A stretch of 64,000 bases of DNA from Emiliania huxleyi CCMP1516 (taxonomy: Eukaryota; Haptophyta; Isochrysidales; Noelaerhabdaceae), in assembly GCF_000372725.1 (NCBI RefSeq), contig NW_005200517.1, positions 72,757 through 136,756 on the forward strand, read 5' to 3'. Both the position numbers and the translations under genes were made by a program. A model generated the notes under the pieces. The model was not told where the DNA came from. It worked only from the letters and a program-made list of their open reading frames with translations, and made no database searches. Of the stretch, positions 10,214 to 22,160 are shown piece after piece. Each line of letters begins with the position of its first letter. Position 1 is the first letter of the stretch.

Positions 10214-13200
10214 ATGCCAGCCGCGCCTTATCGGCAACGAACTGGTGTCCCGACAGTCAGACCACAGTGCTCTCCGCTTATGGACGCCTGTGCCAATGGC
10301 GTCCGCTTCAGCCTCCTCTACGACGGCCGGTGTCTGACGGCGGAGCCAGGTCTCGGGTGTGGCGTTGCGCTCGCAGCGTGTGCGGCGGCAGGCGAGGCCA
10401 ACGCCACACTACAGACGTGGCGGCTGGAGCCGAACAAAAACGGGACCAGCTTCACCGTCTACTCGCCCGCCAAGAGCGAGACTACTGCCACGCCCTGCCC
10501 AGAGGATGCCAGCCCCGAGTGTCCCGCGTGGGCGCGCCTCGGCGAGTGCGAGAAAAATGCGGTCTACATGACGCATGCGTGCCGCCGAGCCTGCGGGATG
10601 TGCCATCCCAAGCCGATTTGCAGCGTGTGGTCGCACCGCACGCCCGTTCCCGGCTCTGCGGCCGACAGCGCTGAGCTCAAGCTGCTCGTCCGCGCGCCAA
10701 AGGCACCTTTTCTCTGGCTTGCGCCGCGCGGCAGCGAGAAGCGGCACCTGCGCGTGCAGCTGCAGGCCTGGAGCTCCATGTTTCCAGACTACAAACTTGC
10801 GCGCGTGCGGTGCCCTGGGATGGCGCAGGCGGCGTGCTGCCTCGAGGCGGGCCTGTGGGGCCTCGGCCACCGCAACGCGCACGTGCAGCGCGCGTCCTTG
10901 CAGCTCTGCTCCTACCACGAGAGCCATATGTTCCCCTTCCAAGAGTGGCGCGTGGAGTGCGCACCCGACGCGGCGGAGGGCGACGCGGCGGAGGAACAAC
11001 GCGAGGGGCAGCCCGAGCCTACGGCCGCGTGGCTCGAAGGCTTGGCTCGCGACGAGGGCGAGGAGGCGCTCGAGCGACTGCTGCCCCACGAGCTGCTCGG
11101 CGTGGGAGAGTTCTCGCCGGTCGAGGCTGCAAAGGCGCCCCGACCTCAACTGCTCCCACGCCCACGCACCCACACCCTCGCACCCACACGCCAATGCTCC
11201 CACGCCCTCGCACCCACACCCTCGCAACCACACGCCAATGCTCCCACGCCCTCGCACCCACACCCTCGCACCCACATGCCAATGCTCCCACGCCCACGCA
11301 CCCACACCCTCGCAACCACACGCCCCCTCGCACCGCAGGCAGCCTTCCGGCGGCTGGGCCGCCACTTCCACCCGGACAAGAGCGCCTCGCCGCACAGCGC
11401 GCTCCTCTTCGACCAGCTGCGTGCCGCCCTCGACCAGTTCAAGTCGGGCAGCTGGCGCACGGCGCAAGACGACGACGATCGCCGCCGCTTCTTCACCGAC
11501 GCGGCGGTGGTCGAGCTCAACCGCACGTCCCACGCCGCCGCCGCAGCGAGCGAGGGACCGCTCTGGCTGGTGCAGTACTTCGCGCCGTGGTGCCACCAGT
11601 GCATCGCAAACAAGGCCTACGACGCCCTCGCCGGCTGCAGGCGTGAGAGCTTCCATGAGCCTTCTTGGAGCCTTCCTTTAGGCCTACTACGTGCTCGCCG
11701 CGCGCCGCCTCTCGCAGATCCTCGGCGACAGAGTGCGGGTCGGCGCGCTGCGCTGCGGCGTGCCTCGCAAGCCGGGCGGCTGGTGCGAGACGGAGCTCGG
11801 AGTCCCGGAGCACCCGACCTTCCGCGCGCTAGCCAAGGGCGCCTCGCCCCCTCCCGCCGCCTCGCCTCTCGCCTCCCACCGCCAAGAGGCGCGAGGCGTG
11901 CTGCTCCTCAGGCTTCGCTCTCGAGCTCGGTCCCTCTCTGCCGCAGCCGCTCCTGCCCGAGCTCCTCGTCAACTTCACCCTCCGCGCCGCCGCCGACCTC
12001 CGCCGCCAGCGCGCGGCCGCCCAGCGAGGCAAGGGCCTCCGCCAGCTGACGCCAGCGGCGGCGGCCTCCGCCGACTTCGTCGCTTCGCCGCAGCTGGTCC
12101 TCTTCACGGAGCCGGACTGCAGCCTCTGCGACATTGCGCGTGGGGCGGTGGCGCTGCTCGGCGAGGCGAGGCTGATCAACGTGAGCGTCGTCGAGTGCCC
12201 GGCGGCCGAGCCAGCCGAGGGGGGAGCGGCCAGCTCTCCGCGCGAGACAGAGCCGAACGACAAGGAGGGGGGAGACGAGTACTGGTTCTCGCACGAGCAC
12301 TTCCCGGACGGCGGCAAGCAGGCGGCAGAGCACTTCGCCTTCACGCAGGCGCGGCAGCAAGCGCAGCGAGACGCAGAGTGGTACGGCGAGGAGGTGGAAG
12401 AGGAGGAGAAGGCGTGTCGGCGGGAGGCGCGCCCGTCGCGGAGCGGAGAGAGAGGGAGGGGCCACCGACCTGCCCATTGCCCGCCCGCAGGAGGGACGAC
12501 TGGCTGCAGCGAGGGAGGAGCGGCGGGCGGCTGCCGTGCGGCGCGTGCGGCAGCGGAGGGAGTCGTCGGCCAAGCCCAACGCCACTGCTCTGGTGGCGGA
12601 GCTGCACGCTGCGCCTGCTGACGAGTTTGCGCCCCGCCTCTGCGAGCTCCTGAGCAGCGGAGCGAAGCGCGCCGAGGCTTCACATCCGCGCGGCGGCCGC
12701 GCGTCTTGTCGCGCTGACCCGAGAGCCTCCCTCGCACGCGAGCTAGGTGCCCGCCATCCGGTCGCTGCTCGAGCTGGCTTGCGCCGCCGACGCGCCGCGA
12801 GCCGCTGCATGCGCTGCCGCCATCAACGGGCGCGACTCAAGCGGGGCGACGCCGCTGCAGTGGGCCGCCGCCGCGCACCCGCCCGAACGGGCGGCGGACG
12901 TGGTTCGGCTGCTGACCAAGCACGGCGCTTCCGCCGACGGGAAGGGCGACGACGGACTCGCGCCTCTCCACTGGGCAGCGCTGCTGTGCCAGGCGGAGGT
13001 GGTGTTCGCGCTGCGCGAGGCGGGCGCTTCGGCCGACCTCGCCGCCGGCAAGGCGTCCAGCCAGCTCCTCGACTTGCGCGAGCGGCGAGGCGACGACGCG
13101 GAGGAGGACACGCAGAACGTCAGAAAGAGCAGGCGTGCCTCTTCGCTCTTCAGGGTCTTTGGCCGGAACAGCTGCACCTCGCACGTCGACTTCGTGCGCA

Positions 13201-14486
13201 TCTACGAGAGCTTGTTCGACCGTCCGCCGCCGCAAGCGCCGGCCAGCGAGGAGCGGGGGAGGCCGCCGCTCGCCCTCGTCTTCGGCCTCACCTCTGGGCT
13301 CTGGCAGCAGCCGGCCAAACAAGCCGTCGGCCAGGAGCTCGGGCGGCTCTTGCGCGCGTATCCGCCGCTTGCCCTTGGCCGCGTGTCGGGCGGCACTTTG
13401 CTGCACGCGCTCTCTCGCCCTCTTGTGATGGCGGAGGCTCGGTACGAGCTCCTCGAGCTGCTCCTGCGCCGCGGCGCAGACCCCGACGCGCCCAACTTGC
13501 ACGGCGCCACGCCGCTCATGGTTGCTGTCAGTCTCGAGTCGATGCGCAGCTCTGGGGAGGAGGCGAGCCGCGTGGCCGCGCTCCTACTCCGTCACGGCGC
13601 AAACGTGTCGCGCGTTGTTAAGAAGGGCGGCAGCGCACTCACCGGCAGGAGCGCGCTCGACGTCGCGACACGCTCGAGGAGGCTGGCGCGCTCGCAGGGC
13701 CGCTCACTGCCGGTGTGGTCGGAGCTCGTCTCGGTGCTGAGCGACGCGGTGGCCGAGGTGGAGGCGGAGGCGGAGGCGGAGGCGGAGGCGGAGGCGGAGG
13801 CGAGGCAGGAAGAGGAGGCAGCGGGAGCTGGGGACGGGGCGGCGGAGGGGGGGAGGCAGGAAGTGGAGGCCGCCGCGGGGGCAGCGGGGGCCGGGGAGGC
13901 AGAGGGGGCTGCCGAGGAGCAGGGAGAGGATGGTGGCGCCGCCGGTGGCCAGGCCGAGGCTGAGGCCGCGGCGTTACGCCTCTGCCGTGGCGAGGGGGTG
14001 CGGTGGGCGCCCGAGATGCGGCTGTACGGCCCTGGTAAGGGGCTGGGCCTTGGGCTCTCGCTGCTGGGTCGCCCGGCAGGGAGTGAGGAGGAGCTGCTCA
14101 GCGCGATCGAGGGGGCAAAATCGATGGCGCACGTCTTGCTGGATGTCGCGACGGAGCGGGCGCTGGAGCAGGCGGAGCCGCCTCTCGAGTTCGAGGAGCG
14201 CGACGAGTCGGCGGGCGGCGGCGCGACTTGCGGGAGCGCGCCCATGGAGCCGCGGGAGCCGAGGCCCGAGCTCGACGTCCCTCGGGTGTGGAGCTCAATG
14301 CTCGAGCCGCCCGGCGGCACGGCGCCCTCTGCACCTGCCAGGCTCACGTCCTCGCCTGGCAAGGCGCCAGCCAAGCAGGGGACACCGGGCGCCATCAAAG
14401 CGGGGTCCAAGGACCCGACGAAGCTGCGGCGCGGGCCCGCCGTCGGCGGTGGCTCAGCTGGCCCGACTGCTGCAATCGCCGGTTGA
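10214..14486 (+). CDS. ShKT - DnaJ - thioredoxin - ankyrin multidomain protein
   Basis: Exons: 10214-11134, 11339-11614, 11682-11838, 11912-12411, 12491-12676, 12747-14486; all five introns read as GC-AG and all phases agree, giving 1,259 aa. Domains: a ricin-B-like patch (GRCLTAE, QTW), an ShKT Cys motif at about 95-130 ending CRRACGMC, a J domain split by intron 1 with HPD near 318-320, a thioredoxin fold with WCHQC near 391-395, a second thioredoxin-like part with CSLC near 521, a charged helix, then ankyrin repeats (ATPLQWAA, APLHWAA, ATPLMVAV) and an Ala/Glu-rich tail. DnaJ-thioredoxin proteins such as ERdj5 work in ER disulfide handling. No signal peptide is seen at this ATG, so a 5' exon may be missing. 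Fusion to ankyrins is unusual. Confidence 0.75.
11150..11330 (+). repeat. Minisatellite filling DnaJ intron 1
   Basis: Alternating units of cgcacccacaccctcgcaac and acgccaatgctcccacgcc type, about five copies, between the GC donor at 11135 and the acceptor before 11339. Confidence 0.85.
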
Positions 14487-14771
14487 AACCTGTTTTTCGT
14501 GTTTTGAGAAAGAGAAAAGAAGGTAAAAACACCTGGTCCTCACATGACACATGACACAAGATCTCACACATCTTTTACTCTTTAAACACTGTTTTCGCTG
14601 TTTGAACCGTCGTTGTACGCTGACAGGGCGGCGTGTGAACGGGCTATAGATAGCGAAGAGAAGAGGGAGCATGTATTCTCGCGCACACAAGTGTGGCGGG
14701 GCTCTCTCTCCGCGGCTCTCGTGTCCAGCTTCTTGTGTGTCCCATGGTGTATCTCCTCTCCTGGCTATTCG
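14487..14771. other. Convergent intergenic region
   Basis: Lies between the ends of the DnaJ and proline-rich genes and must contain both 3' ends. It is AT-richer than its neighbours. No gene seen. Confidence 0.4.
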
Positions 14772-17606
14772 CTATATAGAGTACTCGCTTAGTACAACCA
14801 ATCGTCGGAGGCTCCGCCTCCGGCTTGGCGAGCACCAGGATCCTACGGTACATGGCAACGGCGATGACTGAGAGCGCTGATTCACAATGATCAAGACGTA
14901 TGCCGTGCGATGCATGTGCACCTCGGTCGTCTTGGAGTGCGACAACTGCAGCGTTTGGAAGGTGTCGCGTTGCTTGTTCCCCGCGCCACTGTTCGTCGGG
15001 GTCCCGGTGCGAGAGGGGTCACTGTCGGAGATGTTGGAGTGCGCGGTGCGCCTCGCGCGGATGTCCGCGGTGGCGCGCTCGAGCCGCTCGATGTGCATCT
15101 CGATGTCCTTGGGCGCCGTGCCAACAACGCCGCCGCTGCCGCTGCCGCCGCTTGCGCTGGAGGCGGCGCCACGGGGTGGTGTCTGGCGTGCTGAGGCCGC
15201 CCGCCCGAGCCGCTCGATGTACTCGTTACTTCTCGCCGGCTCACCGGGTGATTGGCACCGAGCGGGGGAGTGATACCAAGGGTCTTGAGCTGGCCGCGGG
15301 GGCGTGCCGTCGTATGCGCCTCCCTGCATCATCTCCACCTGGCGCTCGAGGGCATACCCGCCGCCGCCAGCGAGCACGGGAGTCATGTCGTAGCCGCCGC
15401 GCTCGACCTCCCGAGTGCGTGGCGTCGCCAGCCCCGTCCTCCGGCGCCCCTTTCGGCCGCGGCGCCGCACCACCCCGGCGGTCAGCCACGGCTGCGGTGA
15501 CACCCGCTGCCTCCGCAGTGTGGAGAGAAAGCAGATTTCGGCGAGGCAGAGGCAGACAACGAAGGACAACAGACCCGCGACGATAACGATGGCAATGGCG
15601 GCCTCGCTCATTGGCGGCAGTGCCTGCGGCTGCTGGGACGGGGTCGAGGGCGGAGGGATCGAGAGCGGCGTCGGACCAGGCGGCGGCGAGAGATCGTCAG
15701 GGGTGGGCGGCAGGCCACAGCGGGTCATGAAGCGGGACATGACACAAGTGGCGGCGGCGGCCGGCCCACCTCCGACGTGCTTACACCGCTGAAGAAGCCC
15801 GTTGCCCTGCGTGACGTAGGCCTCCGCGCACTTCTCCGGCTGTTGGGCGCGGGTAGCGTCGGAGTGGCAGGTTTGTGGAGGCGAGAGCGAGCGCAAGTCA
15901 GTCATCCGCTCGAGCTGCGCGCAGAAGCCGGCCGGCGTAGCGAGTGGCGGCGGCGGCGGCGAGCAGATTACGAGCTCAGTCGAGAGCAGGCACGTCGGCT
16001 CCTGGCCGCCGACGCCTCCGAAGGCGTGCTCGCAGCGCTGCAGCGCGCCCTCGGGCTGGCGCCAGTATGCTCGCTCGCAGAGCAGAGGGTCGTACAACCG
16101 CGCGGGGTCCGTGTGGCAAGACTCGGGCGGGTCCAGGGCGCTCAGGTCGATGAGCGGGCCCAAGCCGTCCCCCTGGTCCGCGAGCACGGCTTCACACAGC
16201 GGCGGTGACGGCGGCGGCGGCAACGGCGGCGGCGGCGAGGGCGGCGGTAGCGGCGGCGGCGGCGGTGTGGATGGAGGTGACGGGGGCGCCTGCGGGTCGC
16301 CGAGAGGGATGCGGGGCGGAGCTGGCGATGGAGGCAGCAGCGGAGGCGGCTTTGGCGGCTGGAGCGGAGGCGGAGGAAGGGACGGCGCCTCGCCCGATCC
16401 CGGCTCGCCCGATCCCGGCTCGCCCGATCCCGGCTCGCCCGATCCCGGCTCTTCGCCCGACCCTGGGGTGATAGGCGGCGGCGGCAGCGGCGGCGGCGCA
16501 GCCGGTGTCGGCGCAGCCGGCGGCGGTAGCAGCGGCGGCAGCGGCGGCGGCAGCCACGGCGGCAGCGGCGGCGGCGCCCGTGGCTGCTCACCAGAGCCAG
16601 CCTCGCCAGAGCCAGCCTCGCCAGAGCCAGCCTCGCCAGAGCCAGTCTCGCCGGGGGTAGGGTCCGGCGCGCCAGGCGGAGGGGACGGGGCGGGCGCCGA
16701 GGGAGCGCCGGCTAGAGGCGATGCCGGTGGAGGAGATGCCGGTGAAGGTATCACTGGCGGCGTCGGTGCCGAAGGCGGCGTCGGCGATGCCGGTGGAGGC
16801 GATGCCGGTGAAGGTATCGCTGGCGGCGTCGGTGCCGAAGGCGGCGTCGGCGATGCCGGTGGAGGCGATGCCGGTGAAGGTATCGCTGGCGGCGTCGGTG
16901 CCGAAGGCGGCGTCGGCGATGCCGGTGAAGGCGATGCCGGTGAAGGTATCGCTGGCGGCGTCGGCGCTGAAGGCGGCGTCGGCGATGCCGGTGGAGGCGA
17001 TGCCGGTGAAGGTATCGCTGGCGGCGTCGGTGCCGAAGGCGGCGTCGGCGATGCCGGTGGAGGCGATGCCGGTGAAGGTGTCGCTGGCGGCGTCGGTGCC
17101 GAAGGCGGCGTCGGCGATGCCGGTGAAGGCGATGCCGGTGAAGGTATCGCTGGCGGCGTCGGCGCTGAAGGCGGCGTCGGCGAGGTTGGTGGTGGCACTG
17201 CTGGCGGCGAAAGCGACGGTGAGGATGGCGGCGTCGGCGGTGCGAGCGGCGGCGATGGCGACGGTGACGGCGGTGAGGGTGGTAGAAAAGGTGGTGGCGA
17301 GAATGGCGGTGGGAACCACGGCTGAGGTGACGCTGGCGGAAACGAAGGTGGCAGAGGCGAAGATGCTGGAGGAGAGGGCGGGGGATACGAGGGCGGCGGA
17401 TACGCTGGTGGTGGCGGCGAGGATGGCGGAGTAAAGGTTGGCGGAGTGAAGGGCTGAGGGGGCGCGAGCGGAAGCGCCCCGATTGTAGGAGCCAGAGGAG
17501 GTCTCGCAGTCGGATCTGCGGGGGGCAGGAGCGGCGGGGCAAAAGCGGACACAGACATGTAATTGTGGATCCAGATGCGGCGGTTTCGCTGCTCACAAGG
17601 CGCCAT
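14772..17606 (-). CDS. Proline-rich cell-surface type protein with one membrane span
   Basis: One frame of 944 aa. Order: about 450 residues of Pro/Ser/Ala-rich stalk, Gly-Ser-Gly-Glu repeats, more Pro-rich sequence, a Cys-containing region with two related units (CEAVLADQ and [10 protein letters not shown], each followed by ESCHTD or QTCHSD and RCEHA or RCKHV), a membrane span ([20 protein letters not shown]) and a basic, Gly/Ser-rich cytoplasmic tail. The stalk resembles hydroxyproline-rich wall proteins such as pherophorins, but only in composition. The ATG at 17606 has no clear signal peptide, so a leader exon may lie upstream. The C-terminal 60 residues may include read-through beyond a missed intron. 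Confidence 0.6.
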   Translation of the reverse strand: MAPCEQRNRRIWIHNYMSVSAFAPPLLPPADPTARPPLAPTIGALPLAPPQPFTPPTFTPPSSPPPPAYPPPSYPPPSPPASSPLPPSFPPASPQPWFPPPFSPPPFLPPSPPSPSPSPPLAPPTPPSSPSLSPPAVPPPTSPTPPSAPTPPAIPSPASPSPASPTPPSAPTPPATPSPASPPPASPTPPSAPTPPAIPSPASPPPASPTPPSAPTPPAIPSPASPSPASPTPPSAPTPPAIPSPASPPPASPTPPSAPTPPAIPSPASPPPASPTPPSAPTPPVIPSPASPPPASPLAGAPSAPAPSPPPGAPDPTPGETGSGEAGSGEAGSGEAGSGEQPRAPPPLPPWLPPPLPPLLPPPAAPTPAAPPPLPPPPITPGSGEEPGSGEPGSGEPGSGEPGSGEAPSLPPPPLQPPKPPPLLPPSPAPPRIPLGDPQAPPSPPSTPPPPPLPPPSPPPPLPPPPSPPLCEAVLADQGDGLGPLIDLSALDPPESCHTDPARLYDPLLCERAYWRQPEGALQRCEHAFGGVGGQEPTCLLSTELVICSPPPPPLATPAGFCAQLERMTDLRSLSPPQTCHSDATRAQQPEKCAEAYVTQGNGLLQRCKHVGGGPAAAATCVMSRFMTRCGLPPTPDDLSPPPGPTPLSIPPPSTPSQQPQALPPMSEAAIAIVIVAGLLSFVVCLCLAEICFLSTLRRQRVSPQPWLTAGVVRRRGRKGRRRTGLATPRTREVERGGYDMTPVLAGGGGYALERQVEMMQGGAYDGTPPRPAQDPWYHSPARCQSPGEPARSNEYIERLGRAASARQTPPRGAASSASGGSGSGGVVGTAPKDIEMHIERLERATADIRARRTAHSNISDSDPSRTGTPTNSGAGNKQRDTFQTLQLSHSKTTEVHMHRTAYVLIIVNQRSQSSPLPCTVGSWCSPSRRRSLRRLVVLSEYSI
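16720..17190 (-). repeat. 66-base coding minisatellite
   Basis: About seven tandem copies of a 66-base unit, each coding 22 residues of the type [20 protein letters not shown]. Copies differ by few bases, so amplification or homogenisation is recent. Shorter 15-base arrays coding GSGEP and GSGEA lie at about 16390-16450 and 16595-16650. Confidence 0.85.
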
Positions 17607-18797
17607 GCAACTTCACCCCCGGCCCCGAAATCGCACAGTGACAGTCAGACATGCAACACGGGGTCCCAGGGAAGGTGAGCAAAACCCTTATCGCTGGTCT
17701 ATTCACACAAAGCACAACCCCCGGGCCCGAAATCGCACGCAAGCACAGTGAGTGACAGTCAGACACGCTTCTCACACAAAAACACAACCCCGGGCCCAAG
17801 ACACGAGCACAGACAGTCGAGAAGGGAGAGACAGCGACGACAGTCAGAAGTCAGCACTGCCACTGGGTCTCAGGAAGGCGAATGCGATGACGGCCTCTGT
17901 GTGAGCTACTATCGCATTACCTACCTAGGAGCCGATCGACCCGCGTCCGGTGCTCACCGACGGCCGGGCGGGCCACCCGCCCACGCGCCGCCTACGAGCA
18001 GCGCGTTGCGCCGCAAACTCTCGCCCGCCGACAGCGCCGGCCAGTCGCCATCGGCCGGGGCGCTTCACACAAAAGCACAACCCCGGGCCCAAGACGGCAA
18101 GACGCACACGCACAGACAGTCGAGAAGTGAGAGAGACAGACAGCGCTTCACACAAAAGCACCACCCTGGGCCCGCGAAAGGCGCGCTTCACACCTCTCGT
18201 CGGAGAAATTTTGCTGGCTTTTTGTTTTCTGTCTCGCTCTCAAGAAGAAGAGACGTGATTTCTTGTTGGTTTTCTAAAATCTCTCTCGCTCTCCCATCCC
18301 TGGCTTGCAACGCGCCGACCGCCGTCCGCGGCACGCGGCACAGGCCACACGCCCATGCACACGCCACAGCCCACAGCCTCACTGAGCACGCCGTCGCCGA
18401 GGCCGCAGCCGGGAGACATCTGACATGCACATGGCGCGTTTTGGCAGCCGCCAGCCCGGGGCCCGGCGCCATTTTTGAGCATCGCCGAGGGCCTTATACA
18501 TTATTATTAAACCTATTAGGCGTTTTGGTGGGCGTCCTCTAGCGTTATAGAGAGCTTTTTAGACTAGTCTCCTGTGAGTGTGACAGCTGGTCCAGCTCTA
18601 GCAGGCTCTACCTCTAGCCTCTACCTGTGTGACGCCCACCTTTTAGGTTCTGGCAAGGTGGGCGTCCTCCTGGCGTTGTGTATGTAACTGTAGAAAGATT
18701 TAGTTTGGGTCAGCGGCGTCGGAGAACTTTTCGGCGGTCGGTCGTGGAGATCGTGGACGTCGTGGAGTGGCGAGTCACGCTCGTGCGGACAGCACCG
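17607..18797. other. Intergenic with CCGGGCCC repeat family
   Basis: Contains at least five direct copies of a 50-70 base unit (near 17611, 17707, 17780, 18061, 18140) with core AGCACAACCCCGGGCCCAAG followed by CAGACAGTCGAGAAG. An inverted copy lies near 55917. No gene recognised. Confidence 0.6.
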
Positions 18798-19337
18798 ATG
18801 CCGTCGCCGGACGCGGCGGCGAGGCACACGGGCGCCGGCGTGGCGCGTCGGCAGGCCCACCACGAGCGGATGCGCGACGAGCGCGCTCGGGAAGCGGCCG
18901 CGGGCGACGCGGAGCTTCCGCCGGAGGACGACGCGGTCGAGATGGCGAGCGCCGTCCACGTGCTGGACAGCGTGGCGGAGGTGGGCCCGAACTACACCCT
19001 GCTGCGCAGCAAGGAGACGAAGGCGAAGCTGCGGAAGCGAAAGCGCGAGGATGCCAGGGCGGCGCTCGACGGCTACTCTGTCCTGTCCACCGGATCGCGC
19101 CTCGAGATCTTCTGCGACAGTGAGCGGTGGTACCCTGCGACCGTCATGGCGCGGGAGGAGGACGGGGACGGACGGATCGTGCACGAGGTCGAGTACGACG
19201 GCTACTCGGGTCGGCGGTGGTGGCACATGCTGGACGACGAGCGGTGGCGCGCCGTCCCAGAGCAGGCAGCGTGCGTGTGGTTGTTAGAGCTGTTTAACAT
19301 TAACTTTGGGCCTAACAGTTGCGCTAGTGTTGGCTGA
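18798..19337 (+). CDS. Small Tudor-like domain protein
   Basis: 179 aa from ATG 18798; the same frame is open 120 bases further up but looks like leader. The N-terminal half is charged and helical (KETKAKLRKRKRED). The C-terminal half reads LEIFCDSERWYPATVM, then VEYDGYSGRRWWHML, which fits a Tudor/Agenet-like barrel (aromatic cage residues W and Y, then a YDG turn). Such domains bind methylated Lys or Arg in chromatin proteins. The last 25 residues look unlike the domain and may be read-through past a splice site. Role inferred from fold resemblance only. Confidence 0.4.
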   Translation: MPSPDAAARHTGAGVARRQAHHERMRDERAREAAAGDAELPPEDDAVEMASAVHVLDSVAEVGPNYTLLRSKETKAKLRKRKREDARAALDGYSVLSTGSRLEIFCDSERWYPATVMAREEDGDGRIVHEVEYDGYSGRRWWHMLDDERWRAVPEQAACVWLLELFNINFGPNSCASVG

Positions 19338-19879
19338 AATCCTCAACGTTGTTCAAGTGTTCACCCCAGCCCATGCTGTTACTGTTTGTTATTGTTGTTT
19401 ACTGTTGTTCAGCGGCCAGCAAGCAGAAAACGGCAAAAGGAACGGGTAAAACCCGAAAAATTTGCGGGTTTTACCCGCACTGGACGCTGGAGATCGTCGT
19501 GGGTCACTGGACACTGCCAGGCCTTCCTTATTGTTGTTCAGCCGGCCTAATCGGTTAGCTACTCCTACTGTTGTTGGGGAGCCCCACTGTTGTTCTGTTG
19601 TTACTGTTAAAACACAGCAACACTGACTTGTCTGTTCAGCTGACAGCTCCCAACTCGTTAAAACAGCTGGTTGTACTTGTAGTAAGTTGTAGAGTTTAGA
19701 GAGCTTAGAAGAGAGGTCTCCACTGAGCATGGCTGAATGGCTGGTCGCGTCCGCGCGTCCTAGTTGACCTCGAGCGCCCGCCCGCGGTGTCCGCTGAGTG
19801 CACACCGCCAGTGCAGCGCGGGGGTCTGAGTAAAATACAGCCGTCAGCGCGAGTTAAAGCGCGGTGCCGCACGTGAGGG
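19338..19879. other. Intergenic, TGTTGTT-rich
   Basis: Holds scattered ctgttgttcagc-type repeats and a palindromic pair gggtaaaacccg / cgggttttacccg at 19446-19480. It lies between the Tudor-like gene and the 3' end of RibBA. No gene seen. Confidence 0.4.
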
Positions 19880-22160
19880 CTAAATGGCGTCGCCGCCCAC
19901 GCCTCCCGGATCGATCTTGTCGGCGAGGTCTAACAGGTGGCCCATCCGCTCCTCCTTGGTCCGGAGGTATTTGATGTTGTTTGGGTTGGGCGCGACGTGC
20001 GACGGCACTCGCTCGACGATGCGCAGCCCGAACCTGCGCTCGCGGCGGCGCGGCGTGAGGGGGCGCCGCCACGCTGGGCCCAAACGATCTCTCGAGTCCT
20101 CTCAGGTCCTCGCGGGTCCTCGCGGGTCCTCGCGGGTCCTCGCGGGTCCTCGCGGGTCCTCGCGGGTCCTCTCGGCTCACCCCGCGAGCCCCGAGAACTT
20201 CTTCGGGTTGTTTGACATGAGGCGCATGTCCCGGATGCCGAGGTCGGCCAGGATCTGCGCGCCGGTGCCGTACTCGCGCGAGTCGGCGGGCAAACCGAGC
20301 TGCAAGTTTGCGTCGAGCGTGTCCACGCCCTGCTCCTGCAGCGCATACGCGTGCCTGCGACCGGGAGGCACAAGGACGTGTCTCACAGAGGAGATGTCTC
20401 GTCTGCCTCCCGTCTGCCTCCCGTCTGCCTCCCGTCTGCCTCCCGTCTGCCTCCCGTCTGCCTCCCGTCTGCCTCCCGTCTGCCTCCCGTCTGCCTCCCG
20501 TCTGCCTCTCGTCTCCCTCTCGGCTCCTCTCTCACATCTTTGCCCCGAGGCCGATGCCGCGCCCCTCCTGCCCCCGCAGGTACAGCAAGACACCACAGCC
20601 GTCGAGCTCGATCGCCTGCAGCGCCTTCTCGAGCTGCGGCCCGCAATCGCAACGCAGAGACCCAAACACGTCCCCCGTGCAGCACTCCGAGTGCACGCGC
20701 ACCAGCGGCGCCGTCGCGCCCGCAGGCTGCGACGAGAAGGGGCGCAGGTCGGTGGGGGCGATGCCGGCCCCGCCGCCGGAGCTGCCGACGGTGCGGAAGA
20801 CGGGTCGGTTCTTGACGAGGGCGATGTGCTCTTGGCCTACGCACAGCGAGCCGCGTGAGGGGGGGCTCGCATCCCCGCGAACCGCTGCGGCGGTGCTGCT
20901 GCGCCGTCGACGAGCGACCGGTACGTGTGCGCGATGAACTCGCCGTGCCTGGTTGGCATGGTGACGGGCGGTCCGCACCGCTCTACGAGCTTCTGCTGCT
21001 GGCGCTGCCGCGCGACGAGGTCGGCGGTGGACGCGTGCGGCAGCCCCCACCGCGCCGTCGCCTCGCGGAGCGCGGCGAGGCCCGACACGCGCATCGTGGC
21101 GTGCAGGCCGAGGGGAGGGAGGCCGGCGAGGCGGGCGAGCTCGACTACGGCCTGCGGGCGGGGAGGCGGGGAGGGGAGGGAGGGCGGGGAGGGGGTCGGG
21201 CGGGGGAGGGGGAGGGCCGAAGGGGGGGCGGCGACGAGGGCGTGGCAGGGCGTGGCAGCGGCGGCAGAGCGTAGCAGCGGCGGCAGCGGCGGCAGCGGCG
21301 GCAGGGCGTGGCGCGCCTCGGTGCCTCCCGCCCGGCGGAGGACGCCTCCCTCTCTCCCGCGCTGGATGGGGATGGCGCCGGAGCAGGAGAGGTACTGGTG
21401 CGAGGCGCCGCCGTCTCCCCTGCTGCTCCTGTTGCCCTCGCCCCCCTCCTCCTCTCCCGCCCTCGCCGCCGCCGCCAGCGCCCTCACCGCCTCCGCCACG
21501 TCGTCGCTGCATCCGCGAGGGGGGGCGGGGGCGTGAGGGCGCGCGCGCCGCACGCGCGCGCCGGGGTCGGGAGGAGGCGGGCGGGTGGCGGGGGGCGGGT
21601 GGCTGAGGGGCCGCGGCGCCGGGCAGGCCCTCCCCCTCCCCCTCGACTCGCCTGTTCCGCGGGTCCCGCCCTCCGCCCGCCGCAGAGACGGAGAGCGCGG
21701 GGCGCGAGAGGTTGAAGTTGTCGAGGACGATCTGGTCGAGGCCGCCGGCGACCTGGTCGTAGAGCTGCGGCGCGAGGCCCACCTGCAGGCTCCGCGCGTA
21801 CTGCAGCGCGAAGTCGATGTGCTCGCTCCGCACGTGCTGCGCAGACATCATCAGGCTGACCTCGGTTGCGTCGTCGTCGTCCTCGGACATGAGGACGAAG
21901 CGGCCGTCGCCGAAGGCGTCGACCACATCCTGCAGCGCGTCCGCGCCAAACACGAAGCCGCCCTCCTCGTTTTTGGGAAGCTCCGGCATGCCCGCACCCT
22001 CCGTGCGGCGCGGCGGCGCGGTGGCCGTCGAAACCGCGGTGGCGGCGCGCTGAGCGGCTGCAGAGGAGGCCCTGCAGGCGGGCACCCGCCGCGCGCCGCC
22101 GACGAGCGACGCGGCGGCGCAGCAGAGCGAGAGCAGCAGCTGGAGTAATCTCGTCGACAT
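19880..22160 (-). CDS. RIBA: RibBA-type riboflavin protein: GTP cyclohydrolase II with degraded DHBP synthase half
   Basis: Exons (minus): 22160-21652, 21506-21317, 21151-20905, 20836-20536, 20354-20181, 20033-19880; phases agree, 524 aa. Three introns are GC-AG and two GT-AG. GTP cyclohydrolase II opens the riboflavin pathway; its half has the zinc cysteines ([17 protein letters not shown], near 367-380), [26 protein letters not shown] and LMSNNPKK, all as expected. The N-terminal DHBP synthase half is recognisable ([19 protein letters not shown]) but has GGTEA where GHTEA carries the catalytic His, and lacks a TTGIS motif, so it is probably inactive, as in some plant RIBA copies. The leader [20 protein letters not shown] then an Arg/Ser/Ala stretch fits import into a complex plastid. 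Confidence 0.88.
20095..20172. repeat. 10-base tandem array in RibBA intron 5
   Basis: About eight copies of cgcgggtcct within the last intron of RibBA. Confidence 0.9.
20396..20516. repeat. 10-base tandem array in RibBA intron 4
   Basis: About eleven copies of tctgcctccc within the fourth intron, which keeps a GT donor (gtgagag). Confidence 0.9.

Noticed and set aside
12747-14486. Ankyrin protein as a separate gene starting at 12747
   Set aside because: The first codon is GTG directly after a splice acceptor, and the upstream exon joins in phase.
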